A DNA stretch of 64,000 nt from Teichococcus aestuarii (GCF_003116135.1 NZ_PDOA01000001.1:186001-250000), one strand, 5' to 3'. Counted from the stretch's first letter, positions 51,503 to 60,833 are shown. Numbers and translations: made by a program. The notes: a model not told the origin generated them from the letters alone.

Positions 51503-52699
51503 ATGCGGCTTTTCAACTGCGAGGTCTGCGGGCAGCTCCTCTACTTCGAGAACACCCGCTGCGAATCCTGCGGCGCCACGCTGGGCTATGTGCCCGGCGT
51601 GAACCGCCTCTCCGCGCTCGACCCGGCGGAGCCGGAGGGCGGCGTGGTGCAGGCCACCGACGGCGCCGCCTCGGCCCAGCAGGCCGCCGGGCAGGCGGCG
51701 GACGGCCCGGCGGAGAACGCGCAGGCCGAGACCTCCTCCCAGGCGGTGGGCCAGCTCTGGCGGCCGCGCGCCGATGCCGCCCGCCTGCACCGCTTCTGCG
51801 ACAATGCCGCGCACGATGCCTGCAACTGGCTGGTGCCGGAGGACAGCGCGGACACCTTCTGCCTCGCCTGCCGTCACAACCGGACCATCCCCGACCTCTC
51901 CAACCCCGCGCACGCGGCGCAGTGGCGCAGGATCGAGACGGCCAAGCGCCGCGCCATGTACAGCTTCCTGCGCCTCGGCCTGCCGATGAGGACCCGGCAG
52001 GAGGACCCCGAGGAGGGCCTCGCCTTCGACTTCCTGGCCGATCCGCCGGCGGAGCAGGGGCCCAAGGTGATGACCGGGCATGACAACGGCCTGATCACCC
52101 TGGCGCTGGCCGAGGCGGACGATGCCGAGCGCGTCCGGCGCCGCACCAGCATGGGCGAGCCCTACCGCACCCTGCTCGGCCATTTCCGCCACGAATCCGG
52201 CCATTACTTCTGGGACCGGCTGGTGCGCGACGGCGGCCGGCTGGAGGAGTGCCGCGCCGTGTTCGGCGACGACAGCCAGGATTACGGCGCCGCGCTGCAA
52301 CGCCACTACAATGAGGGCCCACCCGAGGACTGGCAGGAGAACTTCGTCTCCACCTACGCCACCGCCCACCCCTGGGAGGATTTCGCCGAGACCTGGGCGC
52401 ACTACCTGCACATCATCGACACGCTGGAGATGGCGCGCGCCTTCGGCATCGGCATCGACCCGCGCGCCGACCGCACCGGCGAGATGAGCGCCGAGGTGGA
52501 TTTCGACCCCTACAGGGCCACCGACATCCAGCCCGTGATGGAAGCCTGGGTGCCGCTGACGGCGGCGGTGAACAGCCTCAACCGCTGCATGGGCGCGGCC
52601 GACCTCTACCCCTTCGTGCTGTCGCCGGCGGTGGTGCGGAAGCTGGGCTTCATCCAGTCCCTCGTGCACGGGAAGGTGGCGGCCTCCGGCGCGGGCTGA
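51503..52699 (+). CDS. Zinc-ribbon metallopeptidase-like protein
   Basis: A 398-residue protein that fits the family of putative zinc-dependent peptidases with N-terminal zinc ribbons. The first ribbon is CEVCG...CESCG (Cys 6, 9, 20, 23). A second cysteine set, CDNAAHDAC and CLAC (99, 107, 120, 123), follows an Ala/Gln-rich insert. The zincin motif HESGH is at 230-234, and WEDFAETWAHYLH supplies a likely third-ligand glutamate. There is no signal peptide, so it should be cytoplasmic. Substrate and role are unknown. AAGGAACA precedes the ATG. It follows ilvC by 135 bases on the same strand. Confidence 0.85.
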   Translation: MRLFNCEVCGQLLYFENTRCESCGATLGYVPGVNRLSALDPAEPEGGVVQATDGAASAQQAAGQAADGPAENAQAETSSQAVGQLWRPRADAARLHRFCDNAAHDACNWLVPEDSADTFCLACRHNRTIPDLSNPAHAAQWRRIETAKRRAMYSFLRLGLPMRTRQEDPEEGLAFDFLADPPAEQGPKVMTGHDNGLITLALAEADDAERVRRRTSMGEPYRTLLGHFRHESGHYFWDRLVRDGGRLEECRAVFGDDSQDYGAALQRHYNEGPPEDWQENFVSTYATAHPWEDFAETWAHYLHIIDTLEMARAFGIGIDPRADRTGEMSAEVDFDPYRATDIQPVMEAWVPLTAAVNSLNRCMGAADLYPFVLSPAVVRKLGFIQSLVHGKVAASGAG

Positions 52700-52781
52700 G
52701 CAGGGCGGCGGAGGATGGTTCCCACCAAGGCTGTTCCGCTCTAGAGCTTGAGCGCAACAGCCCGGCAGGGAGAATCGTGGC

Positions 52782-53207
52782 GTGGGGAAGTTGCGCATGG
52801 CGGCGCTGGGCCTGCTTCTGGGGTTGGGCCTTCTGGAGTTGGGCGCCTGCGCCACCTCCCCGGCCCTCACGCCCGAACAGCAGCGCGAACTGGCCAGCTG
52901 GAGCGGCGAGGTCAGCCGGAAGATCCAGAGCAAGCGCTATTTCCCGCACGATCCCGGCCGGGCGAGGCCCATGACATCCGGCACGGTGAGGGTGCGCTTC
53001 ACCGTGGCCGAGAATGGCGGGATCTACACGCCGCAGATCGTCAGCTCCTCCCGCGAGCCCCTGTTCGACGCCGCCGCGCTCGCCATCGTGCTGTCGTCTG
53101 CGCCGCTTCCGCCGCCGCCGGCGGCGCTGGTGGCGCGGGGTGAGCCGATCTCGCTCCAGGTGCCCATCACCTTCATCCCGCCGGATGCGCCTCGCCCCAG
53201 GCTGTGA
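52782..53207 (+). CDS. Lipoprotein with TonB C-terminal-like domain
   Basis: A 141-residue secreted protein. The signal peptide ends in a lipobox, LELGAC, with the lipid-anchored cysteine at residue 23. The rest resembles the TonB C-terminal energy-transducer domain: SRKIQSKRYFPHDP, SGTVRVRFTVAENGGIY and FDAAALAIVLSSAPLPPPP. Without the transmembrane anchor and periplasmic linker it is unlikely to be a standard TonB. The start is GTG at 52782 with AGGGAGA upstream; ATG at 52797 is an alternative that keeps the signal peptide. Confidence 0.8.
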   Translation: MGKLRMAALGLLLGLGLLELGACATSPALTPEQQRELASWSGEVSRKIQSKRYFPHDPGRARPMTSGTVRVRFTVAENGGIYTPQIVSSSREPLFDAAALAIVLSSAPLPPPPAALVARGEPISLQVPITFIPPDAPRPRL

Positions 53208-53264
53208 CTCGTCCCGCAGCGGCCGGTTGACGCGCCGCGCGCGGCGCCGCCAAGCTTCCTTCCC

Positions 53265-54191
53265 ATGACGATCCTCGCCCCAGAAAGCGGCTACCCCCGC
53301 GATTTCGCCGGCTACGGCCCCAACCCGCCCGACCCGCAATGGCCGGGCGGCGCGAAGCTCGCCCTCTCCTTCGTGCTGAACTACGAGGAGGGCGGCGAGA
53401 ACAGCGTGCTGAACGGCGATGCCGGCAGCGAGATCTACCTGAACGAGACGCCGGGCGGGAACCCGGTGCTCGGGATGCGCGACATCGGCAAGGAGAGCCA
53501 GTTCGACTACGGCGCCCGTGCCGGCGTCTGGCGCGTGCTGCGGATGTTCGCCGAGCGCGGGCTGAAGCTGACGGTCTATGGCGTCGGCCGTGCGCTGGAG
53601 CTGAACCCGGCGGTGGGCCGCGCCTTCGCCGAGGCGGGGCACGAGGTGGCCAGCCATGGCTGGCGCTGGATCAACTACCAGGAGGTGGACGAGGCCACCG
53701 AGCGGCGGCACATCGCGCAATGCGTCGAGACCATCGCCCGCACGGTGGGGAAGCCGCCCGTGGGCTGGTACACGGGCCGCATCAGCGAGCGGACGCGCCG
53801 CCTCGTCGCCGAGCATGGCGGCTTCCTCTACGACAGCGACGCCTATGACGACGACCTGCCCTACTACGTCACCGCCGCCGGCCGGCCGCTGCTGGTCCTC
53901 CCCTACACGCTCGACAACAACGACATGAAGTTCGCGGTGCCGCCCGGCTTCACCGCGAATGACGGCTTCACCCAGCACCTGACGGACGCCTTCGACTTCC
54001 TCCGCCGGGAAGGGGAGACGGCGCCGAAGATGATGAGCGTCGGCCTGCATTGCCGGCTGGTGGGCCGGCCGGGGCGCGCCGCCGCCCTGGCGCGCTTCCT
54101 CGACCATGTCGTGGCGCAGCGCGACGTCTGGGTGGCGACGCGCGAGGAGATCGCGCGGCACTGGCTGAGGGTGCATCCGCCCCGGGGCTGA
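53265..54191 (+). CDS. PuuE-like polysaccharide deacetylase family protein (allantoinase type)
   Basis: A 308-residue NodB/polysaccharide-deacetylase-fold protein of the group that includes the cofactor-independent allantoinase PuuE. Family marks are DFAGYGPNPPDPQWPGGAKL and SFVLNYEEGGENSVLNGD at the N-terminus, GHEVASHGWRWINYQ, VGWYTGRISERTRRL and YDSDAYDDDLPYY. No other purine-degradation gene (uraH, uraD, allC) lies nearby, so allantoin as substrate is inferred from family only. It starts 57 bases after the lipoprotein gene, with no clear ribosome site. Confidence 0.85.
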   Translation: MTILAPESGYPRDFAGYGPNPPDPQWPGGAKLALSFVLNYEEGGENSVLNGDAGSEIYLNETPGGNPVLGMRDIGKESQFDYGARAGVWRVLRMFAERGLKLTVYGVGRALELNPAVGRAFAEAGHEVASHGWRWINYQEVDEATERRHIAQCVETIARTVGKPPVGWYTGRISERTRRLVAEHGGFLYDSDAYDDDLPYYVTAAGRPLLVLPYTLDNNDMKFAVPPGFTANDGFTQHLTDAFDFLRREGETAPKMMSVGLHCRLVGRPGRAAALARFLDHVVAQRDVWVATREEIARHWLRVHPPRG

Positions 54192-54293
54192 GGCGGGCGG
54201 CGCCATGGGGCGGCGACGGCCATGCCGGGCCGGTCGCCGCGTTTACCGGCGTTTCAGGAGAGTTTGCCACAAGGGGAATGACCTGGAGGCAAC

Positions 54294-56609
54294 ATGCCCG
54301 TCTTTCCCCTTTCCATGACCGTCGGCCGCAGGCTCGCCCTGGCGGCATTGGTGCCGGTCCTGCTGCTCGGACTGATGGTGGGCGGCGTCTGGCGGAGCCT
54401 CGACACCATTCGGCTCGAGAGCGAAGCGGAGCTGGTGGCCGACGAGGTGGAGATGCAGCTCCACCTGACCGGCACAGCCATCCAGGCGGCGCGGGTGCAG
54501 CTGCGGGATGTCGTCAACGCGCAGAACCTCCAGGCGCTGGAAGCCGCCCGGAGCCAGGGCGCGCAGGAGATGGAGCGCGCCCGCGGCCATGTGCAGGAAG
54601 CCCAGCGCCAGGCGGCGGGCGGCCGGGTCAGGCAGACGCTGGACGCGGCGCTGGCCCTGTTCGGCGAATACGCCCAGGTGCGCGACGCCGTGACCGAGCG
54701 GCGCCGCGCGGTGCTGGAGACGCGCGACCGCCTCTCCGCCCTCGGCCGCGAATACGAGCGGCTGTTCGAGGTGGTGATGGGCAGCATTGAGTTCTCGCAG
54801 CCTGCGGCGCAGCGGGAGGAGACGCGCGGCAGCCTGCTCACCCTGCACCGCGCCATCACCGAGATCCGCCTCGGCCTGCAGGACTACATGCTGTCGGGCG
54901 AGGCCACGCAGATGCGCCGCGTGCGCAGCGCCATCCAGCAGTCGCGCGTCTATCTCCGCGGCGCCGCGCGGCTTGCCGCCGGCGACGCCGCGCTGCGCGA
55001 CTGGATCGACCAGGCGAGGCAGGTCGGCGATGCCGGCGGTGCCATCCTAGAGGCGCTGGAGCAGATCGACCGGCTGCGCCAGGATGGGGTGGTCGCCAAC
55101 CGCGAGCGACTGGAGAAGGCGCTGGACGATGCCGGCGCGCAGGTGGCCAGCGCCAGCGAGGAAGGCCGCCTGCGGCTGGAGGCGGCGATGGAGAATGCCC
55201 GCCACACGATGTTGATCCTGGGGCTGACGGCGGCGCTGCTGCTGCTGCTGCTCGGGCTGATCAACGCCCGCGCCATCGGCACTCCCCTGCGCCGTCTGGC
55301 GGCGGCGATGGCGGCGCTGGCAGCGGGCCAGACGACGGCCGGCGTTCCGGGCCTCGGGCGGCGCGACGAGATCGGCACCATCGCCCAGGCCATGCAGGCG
55401 CTGCAGGCCACGGTCGGCCGTGCCTTCGCGCAGAGCCAGATGCTGGAGCAGCTGCCGCTCGGCGTCATGACCGCCGATCCGAAGGACGGGTTCCGCATCA
55501 CCTATCTGAACGAGGCGAGCCGCGAGGGGCTGCGGCCGCTGCAGCACGCGTTGCCATGCCGGGTGGAGGAACTCGCGGGGCAGAGCGTCGATCTGTTCCA
55601 TCCGCCGGCGCAGCGCCAGCGTATCCGCGACATCCTGGCCGACCCGGCGCGCCTGCCCTACGCCGCCAAGATCCGCCTGGGCGACGAGGTGCTGGCGCTT
55701 CGCGTCACCGCCATCCGCGATGCGCAGGGCGGCTATGTGGGGCCGATGCTGAGCTGGTCGCTGATCACCGCGCAATCCCGCCTCGCCGCCGGCTTCGAGG
55801 CGGAGGTGGGGGCAGTGGTGAATGCCGTCGCCCGCTCGGCCGGCGCCCTGCAGGAGGCGGCGCGTGGCATGAGCGCCAGCGCCACCCGCTCCGGCCAGGA
55901 GGCGGGCGCGGTGGCGGCGGAGGGGGAGCGCGCCGGGGCCAGCGTGCAGGCGGTGGCTGCCAGCGCGGAGCAGCTCGCCGCCAGCGTGGCGGAGGTGACG
56001 CGGCAGGTGCAGAGCGGCGCCGGCGTGGCGCAGGAGGCAGCGGGCGAGACCCGCCGCGCCGATGTCACCATCCAGGCCCTGTCGGAGGCGGCGGGCCGCA
56101 TCGGCGACGTGGTGCAGCTGATCCAGGACATCGCCGGGCAGACCAACCTGCTGGCGCTGAACGCCACGATCGAGGCGGCGCGGGCGGGGGAGGCCGGCAA
56201 GGGCTTCGCCGTGGTCGCCTCCGAGGTGAAGAACCTCGCCGGGCAGACCGCCCGCGCCACCGAGGAGATTGGCCAGCAGATCCAGGCCATCCAGGGCAGC
56301 ACCGCCGAGGCGGTGGTCGTGCTGCGCGGCATCGGCGCCACGGTGGAGCGGATGAACGAGGTCACCTCCGCCATCGCCGCCGCGGTGGAGCAGCAGGCGG
56401 CGGCCACGCAGGAGATCGCCCGCAGCGCCGCGCAGGTATCGGACAGCGCCGGCGCCGTCAGCCGCCGCATCGCCGATGTGAGCAGCGCGGCGGAGGAGAC
56501 GCGCCACGCGGCGGGCAGCGTGCTGGACTCCGCCGCCGAGCTGAGCGGGCAGGCCGTGGCGCTGCGGCAGAAATCGGATGCCTTCCTGCAGGCCGTGCAG
56601 GCGGCGTGA
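54294..56609 (+). CDS. Methyl-accepting chemotaxis protein
   Basis: A 771-residue chemoreceptor. The first transmembrane helix is about 13-33 ([18 protein letters not shown]) and a helical periplasmic sensor domain covers about 35-300. The second helix is about 304-325 ([18 protein letters not shown]), followed by HAMP ([31 protein letters not shown]) and a PAS-like segment at about 385-500. The signalling domain has the conserved tip [20 protein letters not shown] and [14 protein letters not shown]. The C-terminus lacks a CheR/CheB pentapeptide. No other chemotaxis gene is nearby. GGAGG precedes the ATG. Confidence 0.94.
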   Translation: MPVFPLSMTVGRRLALAALVPVLLLGLMVGGVWRSLDTIRLESEAELVADEVEMQLHLTGTAIQAARVQLRDVVNAQNLQALEAARSQGAQEMERARGHVQEAQRQAAGGRVRQTLDAALALFGEYAQVRDAVTERRRAVLETRDRLSALGREYERLFEVVMGSIEFSQPAAQREETRGSLLTLHRAITEIRLGLQDYMLSGEATQMRRVRSAIQQSRVYLRGAARLAAGDAALRDWIDQARQVGDAGGAILEALEQIDRLRQDGVVANRERLEKALDDAGAQVASASEEGRLRLEAAMENARHTMLILGLTAALLLLLLGLINARAIGTPLRRLAAAMAALAAGQTTAGVPGLGRRDEIGTIAQAMQALQATVGRAFAQSQMLEQLPLGVMTADPKDGFRITYLNEASREGLRPLQHALPCRVEELAGQSVDLFHPPAQRQRIRDILADPARLPYAAKIRLGDEVLALRVTAIRDAQGGYVGPMLSWSLITAQSRLAAGFEAEVGAVVNAVARSAGALQEAARGMSASATRSGQEAGAVAAEGERAGASVQAVAASAEQLAASVAEVTRQVQSGAGVAQEAAGETRRADVTIQALSEAAGRIGDVVQLIQDIAGQTNLLALNATIEAARAGEAGKGFAVVASEVKNLAGQTARATEEIGQQIQAIQGSTAEAVVVLRGIGATVERMNEVTSAIAAAVEQQAAATQEIARSAAQVSDSAGAVSRRIADVSSAAEETRHAAGSVLDSAAELSGQAVALRQKSDAFLQAVQAA

Positions 56610-56649
56610 CCGCGCGAGGGACAGGGGCGGATTCAGGGGAAGAAAGCGC

Positions 56650-56677
56650 TTGCGGCGGGGCGCGGGCCTGCTATCGT
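56650..56677 (+). promoter_or_regulatory. Candidate promoter for the leu leader
   Basis: TTGCGG (56650-56655) and TATCGT (56672-56677) with a 16-base spacer. A start site 6-8 bases after the -10 would fall at 56683-56685, on or next to the leader ATG, which has no ribosome site. The leader peptide could therefore be translated from a leaderless mRNA. Confidence 0.5.
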
Positions 56678-56684
56678 CTCTTCC

Positions 56685-56792
56685 ATGAACGCCGCCGCGC
56701 GCATCCACGGCCTGACGAACGGTTCCGCCGCCGTCGCCGCGCGCGCCCTTTCCGGCCTCCTTCTCCTTCGACTTAGCCGCCCCTGGGCGTGA
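56685..56792 (+). CDS. leuL: leu operon leader peptide
   Basis: A 35-residue frame between the chemoreceptor gene and leuA. It ends ALSGLLLLRLSRPWA, with four consecutive leucine codons (CTC CTT CTC CTT, 56757-56768), a fifth nearby (CTT, 56772) and another just before (CTT, 56748). This is the hallmark of a leucine-sensing attenuator leader. The stop overlaps a hairpin, and downstream sequences can pair in alternative ways. Ribosome stalling at the leucine run when leucyl-tRNA is scarce would change that pairing and raise leuA expression. The peptide itself is not expected to have a function. Evidence is position, codon content and the RNA structure. Confidence 0.78.
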   Translation: MNAAARIHGLTNGSAAVAARALSGLLLLRLSRPWA

Positions 56793-56848
56793 CGCCCGGC
56801 TGACTGGCCGGCATCGCTCAGGGGGACCCCTGGGTGCCTCGCGCGCCC
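56780..56848 (+). promoter_or_regulatory. Competing hairpins of a leuA attenuator
   Basis: CAGGGG (56819-56824) can pair with CCCCTG upstream (56780-56785), inside the leader frame, or with CCCCTG downstream (56827-56832). The downstream GGGTG (56832-56836) can instead pair with CGCCC (56844-56848). A further hairpin GGGCG/CGCCC (56785-56797) overlaps the leader stop. These exclusive pairings fit an attenuator. No T-tract follows the last stem, so whether it stops transcription or acts on translation is unresolved. Confidence 0.6.
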
Positions 56849-56888
56849 ATGCCTGCCCGGCTCGAGTCAAGCAACGAAGGAACGCCCC

Positions 56889-58472
56889 ATGGCCATCAAC
56901 CATCCCAGCTTCGGCACCATCGACGACAAGCGCGTCATCGTCTTCGACACCACGCTGCGCGATGGCGAGCAGTCCCCCGGCTTCTCCATGAACCTGGAGG
57001 AGAAGCTGCGCATGGCCGAGGCCCTGGCCGAGCTGGGCATCGATGTCATGGAGGCGGGCTTCCCCATCGCCAGCCAGGGCGATTTCGAGAGCGTCCAGTC
57101 CATCGCGCAGCGCTTCGCCAAGGACGGTCCCGTCGTGTGCGGCCTGTCGCGCTCCGCGCCGGGCGACATCCTGCGCGCCGTCGAGGCGGTGAAGCCCGCC
57201 GCCCGCCAGCGCATCCACACCTTCCTCTCCACCTCCGACCTGCACATGCGCGTCAAGCTGCGGATGAGCCGCGAGGAAGTGCTGGAGGCCATCACCAAAT
57301 CCGTCTCGCTGGCGCGCAACCACGTGGCGGATGTCGAATGGTCGGCCGAGGATGGCAGCCGCACGGACCCCGACTTCCTGTGCCGCTGCGTCGAGGCCGC
57401 CATCAAGGCCGGCGCCACCACCATCAACGTGCCGGACACGGTGGGCTATGCCATTCCGGCCGACCTCACGCGCATCTTCACCATGCTGCGCGAGCGGGTG
57501 CCGGGCACCGATGGCGTGATCTTCTCCGCCCACAACCATGACGATCTGGGTCTGGCGGTGGCCAACACCCTGGCCTGCCTGGAGGCCGGCGCGCGGCAGG
57601 TGGAGGCCACGATCAACGGCATCGGCGAGCGGGCGGGCAATGCCAGCCTGGAGGAGGTGGCGATGGCGCTGCGCACCCGCGCCGACGCCATGCCCTACAC
57701 CACCGGCATCGTCACGCAGAACATCCTCAAGACCAGCCGCCTGCTGGCCACCATCACCGGCTTCGACGTGCAGCCGAACAAGGCCATCGTCGGCCGCAAC
57801 GCCTTCGCGCATGAGAGCGGCATCCACCAGGATGGCGTGCTGAAGGACAAGACCACCTACGAGATCATGACGCCGGAGAGCGTCGGCTGGGCCACCAACG
57901 CGCTGGTGATGGGCAAGCATTCCGGCCGCGCCGCCTTCCGCGACAAGCTGGCGAGCCTGGGCTACACGCTGGGCGACAACCAGCTGAACGACGCCTTCCG
58001 CCGCTTCAAGGACCTGGCCGACCGCAAGAAGAGCGTGTTCGACGAGGACATCGTCGCCCTGGTCGATGACGAGGTGGTGCGCGGCCATGACCGGCTGAAG
58101 CTGCTGGCGCTGACGGTGGCCACCGGCATGGGCACCCGCCCCACCGCCTCGCTGGCGGTGGAGATCGATGGCGAGAAGGTGGAGGCCGTGGCCGGCGGCG
58201 ATGGCGCGGTGGATGCCACCTTCAACGCGCTGCAGCAGGTGGTGCCGCACAAGGCGACGCTGAAGCTCTATGCCGTGCAGTCCGTCACCGGCGGCACCGA
58301 CGCGCAGGCGCGCGTGACGGTACGGCTGGAGGAGGAAGGCAAGCTGGTGGACGGCCAGGGCGCCGACACGGACACCATCATCGCCTCCGCCCGCGCCTAT
58401 GTGCATGCGCTGAACAAGCTGCTCTCCAAGCGCGCCCGCACCGCGCCGCCGGAGATGATGCGCACCGCCTGA
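56889..58472 (+). CDS. leuA: 2-isopropylmalate synthase
   Basis: A 527-residue enzyme that condenses acetyl-CoA and 2-ketoisovalerate, the first committed step of leucine synthesis. The catalytic TIM barrel opens with IVFDTTLRDGEQSPGFSMN, carries the metal ligands in FSAHNHDDLGLAVANTLA and the conserved NGIGERAGNASLEEV, and GFDVQPNKAIVGRNAFAHESG. The C-terminal regulatory LeuA dimer domain covers about 390-515 (VATGMGTRPTASLAVEIDG; DAQARVTVRLEEEG) and normally binds leucine for feedback inhibition. GAAGGA precedes the ATG. A leader peptide lies 97 bases upstream. Confidence 0.97.
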   Translation: MAINHPSFGTIDDKRVIVFDTTLRDGEQSPGFSMNLEEKLRMAEALAELGIDVMEAGFPIASQGDFESVQSIAQRFAKDGPVVCGLSRSAPGDILRAVEAVKPAARQRIHTFLSTSDLHMRVKLRMSREEVLEAITKSVSLARNHVADVEWSAEDGSRTDPDFLCRCVEAAIKAGATTINVPDTVGYAIPADLTRIFTMLRERVPGTDGVIFSAHNHDDLGLAVANTLACLEAGARQVEATINGIGERAGNASLEEVAMALRTRADAMPYTTGIVTQNILKTSRLLATITGFDVQPNKAIVGRNAFAHESGIHQDGVLKDKTTYEIMTPESVGWATNALVMGKHSGRAAFRDKLASLGYTLGDNQLNDAFRRFKDLADRKKSVFDEDIVALVDDEVVRGHDRLKLLALTVATGMGTRPTASLAVEIDGEKVEAVAGGDGAVDATFNALQQVVPHKATLKLYAVQSVTGGTDAQARVTVRLEEEGKLVDGQGADTDTIIASARAYVHALNKLLSKRARTAPPEMMRTA

Positions 58473-58486
58473 CCCGATGGCGGGGT

Positions 58487-58534
58487 CCGGGGGGATACTA
58501 TCCCCCCGGCGGGGGCCGGGGGCAGCGCCCCCGG
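58487..58534 (+). terminator. Double hairpin after leuA
   Basis: CCGGGGGGA pairs with TCCCCCCGG (58487-58509), and CCGGGGGC pairs with GCCCCCGG (58516-58534, loop AGC). The second stem is followed by GACTCTTCCTCTC, a weak T-rich tract. It lies between leuA and the convergent rocD and may serve both strands. Confidence 0.7.
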
Positions 58535-58545
58535 GACTCTTCCTC

Positions 58546-59748
58546 TCAGTGCCCCAACACCGCCTCGAACTGCTCCACCGCCCACTCCACCTCGCCGCGC
58601 GTGATGACGAGGGGCGGCGCGATGCGGATGGTGTGGTCGTGCGTGTCCTTGGCCAGGATGCCGCGCTCGCGCAGCGCCTCGCAGTAGCGCCGGGCGCCGC
58701 CGGCCTCGGGGTGCAGCTCCACCGCCAGCATCAGCCCCCGCCCGCGCACCGCGCGGATGAGGCCACCGCCGATGCCTTCCAGCCCGGCGCGGAAATGCGC
58801 CCCCTGGGCGGCGGCGTTGCCCACCATGCCTTCCTCCATCAGCACGCGCAGCGCCATGCGCGCCACGGCGCAGGCCAGCGGATTGCCGCCGAAGGTGGAG
58901 CCATGCTGCCCGGGGCGCAGCACGCCCAGCACGTCGGAATTCGAGAGCACGGCCGAAACCGGGTAGAAACCACCCGAGAGCGCCTTGCCCACCAGCGTCA
59001 CATCCGCCTCGATGCCCTCATGCTCCTCCGCCAGCAGGCGGCCGGTGCGGCCGAGGCCGGTCTGGATCTCGTCCAGCACCAGCACGACATCGTGCCGCGT
59101 GCAGAGTTCCCGCACCCGGCGGAAATAGCCGGCGGGCGGGATGATGACGCCGGCCTCGCCCTGGATCGGCTCGGCCAGCACCGCCACGGTGTGCGGCGTG
59201 ATGGCCGCCTCCAGCGCCGCCGCGTCGCCGAAGGGCACCACGGGGAAGCCGGGGGCGAAGGGGCCGAACTGGCCGCGTGCCTCCGGGTCGGTCGAGAAGC
59301 CGACGATGCCGAGGGTGCGGCCGTGGAAGTTCCCGTCGCAGACGATGATCTCGGCGCGGCCCTCCGGCACGCCCTTCACCGCATAGCCCCATTTGCGGAC
59401 GCATTTCAGCGCCGTCTCCACCGCCTCGGCACCGCTGTTCATCGGCAGCACCTTGTGCGCGCCGGTGAGCGCCGCGATCTCCTCGTAGAACAGCGCGAGC
59501 TGGTCGTTGCGGAAGGCGCGGGAGGTGAGGGTGAGGCGCCCCGCCTGCTCGACCATGGCGGCCAGGATGCGCGGGTGGCAATGCCCCTGGTTCACCGCCG
59601 AATAGGCGGAGAGGCAGTCGAGATAGCGGCGCCCCTCGACATCCCACACCCAGACGCCCTGGCCGCGCGTCAGCACGACGTCGAGCGGCTTGTAGTTCTG
59701 CGCGCCGAGCTCCTGCTCGGTGCGGATCAGGCCGGGAAGCACGGACAT
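58546..59748 (-). CDS. rocD: Ornithine aminotransferase
   Basis: A 400-residue class III PLP enzyme that converts ornithine and 2-oxoglutarate to glutamate semialdehyde. Typical features are [29 protein letters not shown] near the N-terminus (split: [10 protein letters not shown]), [12 protein letters not shown], the cofactor aspartate in [14 protein letters not shown] and the Schiff-base lysine in [29 protein letters not shown] also matches. It lies 24 bases downstream of the arginase gene on the same strand, so arginine would pass through ornithine to glutamate. Confidence 0.96.
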   Translation of the reverse strand: MSVLPGLIRTEQELGAQNYKPLDVVLTRGQGVWVWDVEGRRYLDCLSAYSAVNQGHCHPRILAAMVEQAGRLTLTSRAFRNDQLALFYEEIAALTGAHKVLPMNSGAEAVETALKCVRKWGYAVKGVPEGRAEIIVCDGNFHGRTLGIVGFSTDPEARGQFGPFAPGFPVVPFGDAAALEAAITPHTVAVLAEPIQGEAGVIIPPAGYFRRVRELCTRHDVVLVLDEIQTGLGRTGRLLAEEHEGIEADVTLVGKALSGGFYPVSAVLSNSDVLGVLRPGQHGSTFGGNPLACAVARMALRVLMEEGMVGNAAAQGAHFRAGLEGIGGGLIRAVRGRGLMLAVELHPEAGGARRYCEALRERGILAKDTHDHTIRIAPPLVITRGEVEWAVEQFEAVLGH

Positions 59749-59772
59749 GACGGGCTCTCCTCCATGCAGGGT

Positions 59773-60753
59773 TCAGGCGGCGTCGCGCAGGGCGGGGGTG
59801 GCCAGCAGCGGCGCGACGAGGGCGACGGCCCGGCGGGCGCTGGCGCCCGAGGGGTCGAGGCCGGGGTTCAGCTCGACCAGGTCGAGGGCGCGGAGCAGGC
59901 CGCTCCCGCGCACCAGGGCCAGCGCCGCCGCCAGCGCCTCCAGCGAGAGGCCGCCCGGCACGGGGGTGCCGGTGCCGGGCATCAGCGTGGGGTCGAGCAC
60001 GTCCACATCCAGGCTGACATGCAGCCAGCCCCCCGCCGCCACGGCCTCCTCCAGGAAGCGGCGCAGCGGGGCCAGGCCTTCCGCGCGCAACCGGTCCATG
60101 CCGAGCACGGCGGCACCGCGCGCCCGCAGCAGCCGGGCCTCGCCAGGGTCGAGGTCGCGCACCCCCAGCAGGGCAAGGCGGGAAGGCGCCACGGGCGGCG
60201 GCGCTGGCGCGCCCCACAGATCGCCAAGGCCGGGCTCGCCGCAGAGGGCGGCCAGCGCCATGCCGTGCACATTGCCGCTGGGCGAGGTGGCGGGGGTGTT
60301 GAAATCCCCATGCGCGTCCATCCAGAGCAGGTAGAGGGGCCGGCCCGCCGCGGCGGCGGCTGTGGCGCTGGCCGCCACCGAGCCCATGGGCAGGCTGTGG
60401 TCGCCGCCCAGCAGCAGCGGCCGGCGGCCGCTGGCGAGGATGGCTGCGGCCTCGGCGCGGATGGCGCGCACCCAGGCGGCGATGCGGGGCAGGTGGTGCG
60501 CCGGGCCCTCGGGCCGCAGTCGGGCCAGGGCAGAGGGGGCCAGGGCAGCGGGGACCAGGGCAGCGGGGACCAGGGCAGCCGGGGGCAGGGGGGTGGGGGC
60601 GGGGAGGTCTCCCCGGTCCTCGGCGGCGGTGCCGAGGGCTTCCAGCAGGCCGGCGGCGCGCAGCGCGGCAGGACCCTCAGCGGCACCGCGCCGGCCGGCG
60701 CCCCAATCCGCCGCCGCACCGAACACCACCCAGCCTTGCCCGCCCATCGTCAT
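59773..60753 (-). CDS. rocF: Arginase
   Basis: A 326-residue ureohydrolase that splits arginine into ornithine and urea. Both manganese-binding motifs are complete: GGDHSLPMG, then DAHGDFN, then SLDVDVLDPTLMPGTGTPVP. LVELNPGLD near the C-terminus supplies the conserved glutamate. Residues 58-77 are an alanine/proline repeat (PAALV units) encoded by four 15-base repeats, placed before the GGDHS strand where family members have a variable loop. The start at 60753 could also be ATG 60747. Three phased operator-like sites lie upstream, and an Lrp-type regulator gene precedes it. Confidence 0.95.
   Translation of the reverse strand: MTMGGQGWVVFGAAADWGAGRRGAAEGPAALRAAGLLEALGTAAEDRGDLPAPTPLPPAALVPAALVPAALAPSALARLRPEGPAHHLPRIAAWVRAIRAEAAAILASGRRPLLLGGDHSLPMGSVAASATAAAAAGRPLYLLWMDAHGDFNTPATSPSGNVHGMALAALCGEPGLGDLWGAPAPPPVAPSRLALLGVRDLDPGEARLLRARGAAVLGMDRLRAEGLAPLRRFLEEAVAAGGWLHVSLDVDVLDPTLMPGTGTPVPGGLSLEALAAALALVRGSGLLRALDLVELNPGLDPSGASARRAVALVAPLLATPALRDAA
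60525..60584 (-). repeat. 15-base coding minisatellite in rocF
   Basis: Four tandem units of 15 bases (plus-strand form CCAGGGCAGCGGGGA, with small differences), at 60525, 60540, 60555 and 60570. Units two and three are identical. They encode the PAALV repeat of arginase and keep the reading frame, so copy number could vary without a frameshift. Confidence 0.9.
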
Positions 60754-60833
60754 GCCTTCGCCTCCGCCAGCAGCCCCGAGCGGGGCCGTGGCGGGCAGTC
60801 TGGGGACGAGAGCGGCTCAGCAAGAAGCCGGAG

